DNA of 6,719 nucleotides, taken from assembly GCA_023249835.1 (NCBI GenBank), contig JAHFBY010000092.1:1-6719 (forward strand). Reading direction: 5' to 3'. Under the pieces are notes generated by a model. The model saw only the letters and a program-made list of their open reading frames with translations. It ran no database searches and was not told the DNA's origin. Positions within the stretch are counted from its first letter, which is position 1, and every line of letters begins with the position of its first letter. Both the position numbers and the translations under genes were made by a program. This DNA is from Elusimicrobiota bacterium. Lineage in GTDB: Bacteria > Elusimicrobiota > Elusimicrobia > 2-02-FULL-39-32. Below, piece after piece: positions 1 through 5,670 of this stretch.

Positions 1-3000
1 CGGAAAGGGATATTCAGCGCCGGCAAGACGAAAAGATACGGCTCACGGAAGAGAACAGGGTTCAAAACAGCCAATTGTTGAAAAAAAGCAATGATTTAAG
101 GGAACTCCGGGCAAAGATTGCGCTATTAGAAGAAACTTTACGAGAAAATCAAGTCGCGTTGGATGAAATAAAATTGCCTGACCCGCAAAGACAAAACTAC
201 GCAGCTCATTTTAGGCCTATAGCTGTAGAAAATGATGACGATGAAGAGGAAGAAAAAAAAGAGACACTGGCGTTGAATCCCATCACCCCAACGCAAAGGG
301 TTATGCAAATCCAGCCGCCCGCAACGAACACCCCAATAACAAACGCAATCCATGTTGATCCCAACCCTGCCAGCCCATTATATTTTTGGTCCAGATACAG
401 GCCCCTGCTGCGGCAGGTTGAAGAGGGGCTGGAGCAATTGGCATTAGACTTGGCAGAGTATGAAATAGCTCATCGGGAAACCTTTGCCCAAGGCCGCCCA
501 CCCAGAACCGAAAGGGAAACGGTTTTTCACGCGCTGGGCGCGCAATACCGAACTTTGGAGGAACGATACCTCCGGCTGCAACAAACGGAACAAATCCCGG
601 ACGACGCCCAGGCGGTCAGAAACCTGGAAGTTTTGGACGCAGAAATTATTGACATTAGGGAACGCGTGGCTCAAGCAGATGAAAAGCTGAGAAGAGATAA
701 ATCCAATCTGAACCAACTTTCGGCATTAAATGAAAGTCTGGTCCCTTTGCGCAAAAACCAGGACCAGCTTGGCAAAGAGGTTCGGAAATTGGCCGGAGAC
801 CTTCAGCGCGTGACACTGCAGTTGGCGGACATGGAAAACGAAGAGCAGCGCTTAACGCAGCAAGAAATTGATCGTAAAGCGCAAATAAATCCAGATCGAG
901 AAATGAAAGCGATCCTGACCGACCCTCCGGAATTGATTTGTCCGATTACCCAAGATTTGATGCGACAACCGGTTAAAGCGTCGGACGGAATTTTTTTTGA
1001 AAAAGAGAGTATCGAACGTTATTTTGCGGACCGGATAAATCAAAACAATCACCGGACCTATCGTTTCCTAACTGTAGACGAAAGTCCTTTAACGAGACAG
1101 CGGATTACGGTTTCCCCGGAAGTAAACCGTGATAAAGAAAATGAGATTACGATTTTCCGCGAAAAAATTATCCAACGCGCTTTAACGTTAACGCCAATCT
1201 ATTTAAGAATGAGAGAACCGGACACTGACAGCGCCAAAGAACTGATCGGAAGAGCCGCGGCCCTTAATTGGGAAAGAAACGCAACGATAATAGAGGCGAT
1301 CGACGCTTTGAATCAAATATGTTTCATGGCGGAAAAGAATAAAATTCTTATTGATCCTCCAGAGTTTAAATGTTCAATTACCTTGGGATTAATGAAGAAA
1401 CCGGTAAAAGCGTCTGACGGCTCTTTTTTTGAAAAAGCAGCGATCAAACGTTACTTTCACGACAGCCAGAATGAAACAAGCCCTTTAACAGGGCAGCCAA
1501 TTACGTTTGTCCCATTGACTAACCGGGGCAAGAAAAATGAGATCACAAAGTACAGGCAAAAAACCATGCAACGCGCTTTAGAGTTGGCCCAATATTATCT
1601 GGACCAGCGCGATCCGCAAAACGCCCAAGCGCTCACAGATAGAGCCGGGATTCTAAATTGGGAAAACGCGCCCGCGATCATTGAACGGATCAACGCCCTT
1701 GTCTTGAGGATTCAACAAACCTCTCCAGTCGTTAGTTTCCGGGGAAACTTTGACCGGGATACTCATGCGCAGACCATGGCTGAAACCGAAACGTTCATGA
1801 AGCAGCAAGGAGTTCTAACCGTAGGGTCTTCCATTGACCTAGACAACGAGCAGTCCGCTTTAGTCCTTTTGGCAACATTTGCCTGCCTCGCCATTAATAA
1901 AAACCAGGCCGTGCGAGTCAGGACTACTAAGACGATAGAAGGAAAAAATGCACGGGCAGAATTTGTATTCATCCCCCACGCCAGTTTAAATTCAAACCTT
2001 CCCGAAGAGTTGGCCCGGGGCGAAAACGGAACCTACGCCCTAGCCGTTCTGGGGCAAAGCGCACAAACGATTTTAAATACCCTCAACCATGAACTTGAAG
2101 AAGGTTCCCTGTGGACACAGTTGGATCAAAACCTTTTTCAAGCAGATACTTCGGTTAACGCAGATCAAGGACTGAACCATCTTTTTCACGCTTTTGCCCA
2201 CTTCTTGTATCCAACAGCGGAAGGAAAAATAGACGACTTAACTGCGGATCAATGGGAGCTGTTCATGGTTAAGGTTTTGGAGCTCTTAAACCCTAATCTG
2301 TCCGGGCTGTTTAGGAGCGCGGTAGATTTTAAGCGCTTGCCGCGCGCTCAAATTTTGGCTTTAAACTTCGTTCTCCGCAACTATCCGGGAATCCGCCCGG
2401 TCCTAATAGTTGCCGCCGCCTGGGCGCAGTTGTCCCCCCAACTTAGAAATGCGACTCATTTCATATGGGTCCGCATCCGCTCCCAACTAGCCCAAAAACC
2501 AGAATCCGAAATGTCAAGGACCAGTATATCGGTTCAGGAACTTTATTCTAAAATCCTATCCATATTAGGACCGGAATCGTTAGCCTTGCCGGAAAGTTTA
2601 GCTAAGAACATACTTTATGTTGTGGACCTTGAAGGATACAAAGGCAACCCCGAGCGCCTGCAAAACTATTTAAACTGGATAGGAAGGATGCGCAGTGAAA
2701 AGAGCGCTCTCATACCCATTGTGCTGGGCAGCGACCCCACCATCCAAAGTTTAGGCGTGAGGGTTCCCCCCACAGTCTTGCGCGCGCAAACCACGGAGAA
2801 ATTGATTGCCCTGGCTAAAGGTTGGTCTAAACGAGCAACGATCATCTATACTTACCGGCCTAAGATATGGAAAGAAGGCGAACTGGGCCGTTGCGCGGAC
2901 CAAGTTCTGGACTTTAATCAAACCTCCGCCGCAATAGGCGGCATACGCATCGAACTGGGCAACGTAAACGCAATGTTTCTGGCGACCCAGATATTTTTAC

Positions 3001-3011
3001 AGCAGCAGTAA
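1..3011 (+). CDS. Large coiled-coil protein with two tandem U-box domains (5'-partial)
   Basis: The frame is open from base 3 to the TAA at 3009-3011. The 24 codons before TTG 75 encode the same charged, Gln/Glu/Arg-rich helix as what follows, so the true start lies left of the window; TTG 75 is only the first permissible start. Numbering from TTG 75: charged coiled coil 1-35; acidic run near 53-62; Pro-rich linker 65-100; long coiled coil about 105-270; U-box 1 about 280-368 (CPIT at 289-292); helical module 369-415; U-box 2 about 424-500 (CSIT at 433-436); a second copy of that module 501-546; then about 400 residues I do not recognise. U-boxes are RING-like folds without zinc ligands that bind ubiquitin E2 enzymes. 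They are mainly eukaryotic, and bacterial examples are mostly host-directed effectors such as Legionella LubX. An E3-like or effector role is inferred. No catalytic motif is evident in the C-terminal part, and the N-terminus that would show a secretion signal is missing. Confidence 0.9.
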   Translation, partial: ERDIQRRQDEKIRLTEENRVQNSQLLKKSNDLRELRAKIALLEETLRENQVALDEIKLPDPQRQNYAAHFRPIAVENDDDEEEEKKETLALNPITPTQRVMQIQPPATNTPITNAIHVDPNPASPLYFWSRYRPLLRQVEEGLEQLALDLAEYEIAHRETFAQGRPPRTERETVFHALGAQYRTLEERYLRLQQTEQIPDDAQAVRNLEVLDAEIIDIRERVAQADEKLRRDKSNLNQLSALNESLVPLRKNQDQLGKEVRKLAGDLQRVTLQLADMENEEQRLTQQEIDRKAQINPDREMKAILTDPPELICPITQDLMRQPVKASDGIFFEKESIERYFADRINQNNHRTYRFLTVDESPLTRQRITVSPEVNRDKENEITIFREKIIQRALTLTPIYLRMREPDTDSAKELIGRAAALNWERNATIIEAIDALNQICFMAEKNKILIDPPEFKCSITLGLMKKPVKASDGSFFEKAAIKRYFHDSQNETSPLTGQPITFVPLTNRGKKNEITKYRQKTMQRALELAQYYLDQRDPQNAQALTDRAGILNWENAPAIIERINALVLRIQQTSPVVSFRGNFDRDTHAQTMAETETFMKQQGVLTVGSSIDLDNEQSALVLLATFACLAINKNQAVRVRTTKTIEGKNARAEFVFIPHASLNSNLPEELARGENGTYALAVLGQSAQTILNTLNHELEEGSLWTQLDQNLFQADTSVNADQGLNHLFHAFAHFLYPTAEGKIDDLTADQWELFMVKVLELLNPNLSGLFRSAVDFKRLPRAQILALNFVLRNYPGIRPVLIVAAAWAQLSPQLRNATHFIWVRIRSQLAQKPESEMSRTSISVQELYSKILSILGPESLALPESLAKNILYVVDLEGYKGNPERLQNYLNWIGRMRSEKSALIPIVLGSDPTIQSLGVRVPPTVLRAQTTEKLIALAKGWSKRATIIYTYRPKIWKEGELGRCADQVLDFNQTSAAIGGIRIELGNVNAMFLATQIFLQQQ
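912..1319 (+). repeat. Tandem repeat unit 1: U-box 1 plus helical module
   Basis: Encodes residues 280-415 (numbered from TTG 75). The U-box signature is visible as DPPELICPIT, then LMRQPVKASDG, FFEKESIERYF, SPLTRQRIT and a terminal helix beginning NEITIFREKIIQRA. These correspond to the family pattern CPIT...M..PV...G...(Y/F)(E/D)...I..(W/Y)...SP.T...(L/I). It keeps the canonical CPIT of the E2-facing first loop. Relative to unit 2 it has about 12 extra residues before SPLT (around 322-335). The following helices end in ALNWE..ATIIEAIDAL, closely matching the end of unit 2. Confidence 0.85.
1344..1703 (+). repeat. Tandem repeat unit 2: U-box 2 plus helical module
   Basis: Encodes residues 424-543 (numbered from TTG 75). 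The order is DPPEFKCSIT, LMKKPVKASDGSFFEK, AIKRYF, SPLTGQPIT, then NEITKYRQKTMQRA and ILNWE..PAIIERINAL. The SPLTGQPIT loop is closer to the U-box consensus than its counterpart in unit 1, but the usual CPIT is CSIT. The first cysteines of the two units are 144 codons apart. At DNA level 969-1005 and 1401-1437 agree at 32 of 37 bases, and CAACGCGCTTTA occurs identically at 1173-1184 and 1569-1580. This indicates an internal duplication of the whole U-box-plus-helices module. Confidence 0.85.
1809..2102 (+). other. Possible degenerate HPr-like segment inside the U-box protein
   Basis: Residues 579-676 (numbered from TTG 75) read as strand, helix (NEQSALVLLATFACLAIN), strand (QAVRVRTTKTIEGKNA), a helical stretch, strand (GTYALAVLG) and helix (SAQTILNTLNHEL). 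This order and spacing resembles the HPr phosphocarrier fold: an Ala-rich helix after the active-site loop, a strand, an NGK-like turn, and a final strand followed by a helix. The active-site His of HPr has no counterpart at the expected place, where the sequence is LDNEQ, so phosphotransfer is unlikely. This is a by-eye fold guess from one sequence and could be wrong; the segment may belong to a novel domain extending to the C-terminus. Confidence 0.22.
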
Positions 3012-3066
3012 AATATCCGTTGAAGAAATGATCAAATCTTTGGCGCATACAGTAAATAGACTATAG
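3012..3066 (+). other. 55-base intergenic gap with possible 12-codon leader ORF (3028-3066)
   Basis: The only non-coding stretch in the window. ATG 3028 opens a 12-codon ORF (MIKSLAHTVNRL) ending in TAG at 3064-3066, directly against the ATG at 3067 and in the same frame. Purine-rich GAAGAA sits immediately before ATG 3028, too close for an ordinary ribosome-binding site. The downstream ATG 3067 has no Shine-Dalgarno-like sequence of its own. A stop-start junction such as TAGATG can allow translational reinitiation, but this ORF is short enough to be chance. I see no stem-loop terminator for the upstream gene and no convincing promoter boxes, so read-through transcription from the U-box gene is plausible. 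Confidence 0.25.
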
Positions 3067-5670
3067 ATGAAAAACAAGTCAAACAATAAAGGCTCGTTTA
3101 AACCCCCTGCGCTTGATAAACGGACTGAACTGCGCTTATTAATGGGGACCTTGGCCTTTATTTTTGCCTTAAACGTCTATTTGTTGGTTCAGCAGCAAAA
3201 GACGGGCGACTATTGCCTGCCACCGTCTAGGGGGTTCCTCCCGTACTTTTCCGACGCCGTTCAAAATATTGGACTCATGTTGCAGGGCTATAAGAACGGC
3301 TATTGGCGCACCGTCCTAGGCTATTCTATTTTTCTAATGATGAGCTCGTTTTTTGTTTCTATGGGGAGGGTCGCTTTTAATAGGCTGTTCTCCATAAAAG
3401 GAGCCGCGCCATTTTTTGCGCAAGAGCTCAGCGTTTTAGAAAGCGCTTCACTCTATTATATTTTAGGGTCGTTGATCGCAAGTTTGTTATGGTTTGGTTT
3501 AGGCTTAATCGGTTGGCTAAATGTTGGAATGGGCCTAACTTTCGGAGGTTTAGGGTTAGCCTTACTTTGTTGGCAGATTAAAAAATCTCAAGTTTCAATG
3601 ACCTCCTTAAAGTCAAAGCTTTTGCAATACTGGCGTGAGGTAACGCTCATTGAAAAGGTTTTGACGGTTTTCATAATGACGTTCCTGGTTTTGCTCTCTA
3701 CCATGTCTGTCCGGCTTCAGACCTATTCGGACACGCTTTTAACCCATTTAGTTTTGCCGAACTATTACATTAAAGAAGGCCTGGTTGCCGCTTACCCTTA
3801 TCACATCCATAGCTACTTTCCTCAGAATACGGAAATGTTGGTGATGTGGTGCTTGCTTTTAGGATCCGAGATGGCAGCGGCACTGACAGTATGGGGGTTT
3901 CTAATTGCCTGGGTGTTATTAGCGTGGGGTTTCATTAAACGCCAAACCAATAACCTCATAGCGCTAGCGACGCTTCCGGCTTTTCTGTCTGCGCCCGTGT
4001 TCTTGTGGTTTTCTACAACGATTAAGAGTGACTTTTCAACGGGAACCTTCATCTTCGCTCATTACTGCGCGATGGTTGAGGCCATCAACCAAAAGAACTC
4101 CAGTCCCAATGCCTCCAAACGATGGGCATTGCTGGCAGGCGTGCTTTGCGGCGGCGCCGTTGGTCATAAACTCAACGCCCTGTTCGCTTTTATATTTTCT
4201 TCGCTGTTGTTTGCGGGATTGGACCTATATGCATGGAAAAAAGAAAGCCGCAAAACGTTTTTAACGCTTCCCTGGCTTTTAGGCTGCGCATTGAGCGTCG
4301 CCCCCTGGTTCCTGAGAGCTTTCCTCGTCACAGGAAATCCGATTTATCCCTACTTAAATGAATTCTTCGGAGCGGCAGCTGTAAAGCCCTGGCATACCGC
4401 AATTGAGCAAGGAAACTCGTTATCTAGTTTGGGAGTGGGCGGAGCATTGCTTTTTATTAAGCAAGCATTAGGGATGTCCTATGTAAATGGCACTATCCAA
4501 CCTGCTGATTGGGGCGCTAGTTTATTGTTGATTTTACTCGTGGTAATGGTTTTTTGTAGCGAGATGAATTTAGGGCTTCGCCTTGTCATAACCACTGCGG
4601 GGATTAGCCTAGCTTCCATTTTAACTTATTCGCTGGCTATGCGATACATGATTGGTTTCCTGGTTTTTCTAATAGTCGTGCCAACTGCATGGACCTTGAA
4701 ATATTCCTTAAGGGAAAAGAGCTCGATAGTTTTCATCGCGTTGTTCGTAATCATGTTTTCATTTTGCCAGACTATTTTTAGAACGAACATAGTTGATATC
4801 CTGCAAGACTGCGTTTACACAATTCTTTCTGGATTTAATCTTGGCAATTTCAATACGAACGACGCCGGGATGGATGATTTAAGGTGGTTAACTTACATTA
4901 TGAACAAGAGGTGCCCAGATGGCGGCAAAACAATTTATCTGGGCGTCAACTATGCTTACGGGTTGAACAAACCGTTCCTATTTAGTTCCGATTTGGACAA
5001 AGATGTGCTCGGAGTAATGGGAGAACAGGCCGGTTCTGCCGGCCAATTGCAGGATAAACTTGCGCAATTAGGCATCGACAATATAGTGGTCAGCTCTTCT
5101 TATAAAGATTATCTTGGGGGGCGGAGCGAGCGGTTGAGAGTTTCGGACCCCTCTCTAAATAAAATTAACGAGGTGTTGGGTAACGCAAAGTTGATGTTCG
5201 CTTCCCCTGATCAGAAAATGCTTTGGTATCATTTGAACAGCAAAAACGTTATTGACCCCATTGTTTTAAACAAAGACGATGCGCGGGAATATCCTTTCAA
5301 ATTTAAAGAACATATGGTGGAAGTGTTCATGAAGAACCATTATTCCGAAGCGCAAAGGTTATGTGAAATATTGATTGACGCAGAGGTGGATATGGATATA
5401 AAAATGTATGCGCAGAGATGGCTCGCAATCGCATTATTTTCAAAAAACGAGACTGATAAGGCCAGACAATCTGTTTTAGAAGTAACGCGAAAATACCCCT
5501 ATCGATCAGAATCCTATCTCAATGAAGCGTTAATTAGTTATTATACAGGTCATTATGATGAAATCCCAGGGTTATTAGAAAGAGCTGTAAAATTAGGCGG
5601 AAAATTTCTTTTGGAAAATGATCCAAACCTGAAACAATTATTAAAACTCCCCAGTTCGTCCTTTAGGTAA
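3067..5670 (+). CDS. GT-C membrane glycosyltransferase (GT39/ArnT-like) with soluble domain and TPR tail
   Basis: A complete 867-residue protein. ATG 3067 is the first start after an in-frame TAG at 3064; Met26 (3142) is an alternative just before the first membrane segment, and neither has a clear ribosome-binding site. Roughly 13-15 hydrophobic segments lie between residues 26 and 570. Family hallmarks: after a membrane helix, a loop with D222, H227 and P231 (SDTLLTHLVLPNYY), then YFPQNTEMLVM at 250-260; a second acidic loop at IKSDFSTG (D322); a basic GHKLNA motif at 366-371; and PWFLRAFLVTGNPIYPYLN at 413-431. This fits bacterial polyprenyl-phosphate-sugar-dependent GT-C enzymes, in which an acidic residue in the first large external loop acts in catalysis (family knowledge). 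Residues 600-725 form a soluble alpha/beta-looking domain, and about 743-855 are TPR-like helices. Donor and acceptor cannot be told. The last 30 bp overlap the convergent paralog. Confidence 0.9.
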   Translation: MKNKSNNKGSFKPPALDKRTELRLLMGTLAFIFALNVYLLVQQQKTGDYCLPPSRGFLPYFSDAVQNIGLMLQGYKNGYWRTVLGYSIFLMMSSFFVSMGRVAFNRLFSIKGAAPFFAQELSVLESASLYYILGSLIASLLWFGLGLIGWLNVGMGLTFGGLGLALLCWQIKKSQVSMTSLKSKLLQYWREVTLIEKVLTVFIMTFLVLLSTMSVRLQTYSDTLLTHLVLPNYYIKEGLVAAYPYHIHSYFPQNTEMLVMWCLLLGSEMAAALTVWGFLIAWVLLAWGFIKRQTNNLIALATLPAFLSAPVFLWFSTTIKSDFSTGTFIFAHYCAMVEAINQKNSSPNASKRWALLAGVLCGGAVGHKLNALFAFIFSSLLFAGLDLYAWKKESRKTFLTLPWLLGCALSVAPWFLRAFLVTGNPIYPYLNEFFGAAAVKPWHTAIEQGNSLSSLGVGGALLFIKQALGMSYVNGTIQPADWGASLLLILLVVMVFCSEMNLGLRLVITTAGISLASILTYSLAMRYMIGFLVFLIVVPTAWTLKYSLREKSSIVFIALFVIMFSFCQTIFRTNIVDILQDCVYTILSGFNLGNFNTNDAGMDDLRWLTYIMNKRCPDGGKTIYLGVNYAYGLNKPFLFSSDLDKDVLGVMGEQAGSAGQLQDKLAQLGIDNIVVSSSYKDYLGGRSERLRVSDPSLNKINEVLGNAKLMFASPDQKMLWYHLNSKNVIDPIVLNKDDAREYPFKFKEHMVEVFMKNHYSEAQRLCEILIDAEVDMDIKMYAQRWLAIALFSKNETDKARQSVLEVTRKYPYRSESYLNEALISYYTGHYDEIPGLLERAVKLGGKFLLENDPNLKQLLKLPSSSFR
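4630..5550 (+). repeat. Paralogous arm A: shared C-terminal half of the GT-C pair
   Basis: Residues 522 to about 828 of the 867-residue protein align by eye with essentially the whole visible part of the convergent gene product. Shared landmarks, in order: RYM in a membrane helix (R526); LFSSDLDKDVL at 638-648; ASPDQKMLWYHL at 712-723; and VLNKDDAR..P followed by an aromatic and TPR-like helices from 733 on. Spacing between landmarks is nearly constant (offset between the two proteins 481-495 residues), so this is homology, not only shared hydrophobicity. Similarity is seen in protein only; I see no long nucleotide inverted repeat. Confidence 0.75.
5641..5670. other. 30-bp convergent overlap of two genes, codons in register
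   Basis: The + gene ends with TAA at 5668-5670, and the - gene ends with TAA read from 5643 to 5641. Ten codons are shared in antisense. Codon boundaries coincide on the two strands, so first and third positions face each other. The + strand encodes LKLPSSSFR-stop and the - strand LPKGRTGEF-stop. The + gene stop is followed in frame by TAG (5671) and TGA (5674), giving all three stop codons in a row; on the other strand these nine bases are the Ser-Leu-Leu codons of the convergent gene. No terminator hairpin is visible between or within the gene ends. Confidence 0.9.

Noticed and set aside
138..1052. Several - strand ORFs of 66-90 codons and one + strand 68-codon ORF within the U-box gene.
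   Set aside because: All overlap the coiled-coil and U-box coding frame, which has clear domain support. Their translations look like antisense or shifted coding sequence, with poly-Phe or Ser/Leu-rich runs.
912..1703. Reading the paired Cys motifs as a zinc-binding RING finger.
   Set aside because: Each unit has only one obvious Cys and no Cys/His ligand series. The pattern fits the zinc-free U-box.
1763..1972. 69-codon - strand ORF opposite the region after U-box 2.
   Set aside because: No domain, no ribosome-binding site, and it lies fully inside the large + strand gene.
3020..3067. Possible promoter in the gap: TTGAAG (3020) with TACAGT (3048), or TTTGGC (3039) with TATAGA (3062).
   Set aside because: The first pair has a 22-base spacer. 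The second would start transcription inside or at the start codon and has a poor -35 box. Neither is better than expected by chance.
3822..4052. 76-codon - strand ORF opposite the glycosyltransferase gene.
   Set aside because: Antisense shadow of conserved GT-C coding sequence, with no recognisable product.
4028..4264. 78-codon + strand ORF inside the glycosyltransferase gene.
   Set aside because: Out-of-frame shadow of a well-supported membrane protein, with Pro/Arg/Ser-rich translation and no ribosome-binding site or recognisable motif.
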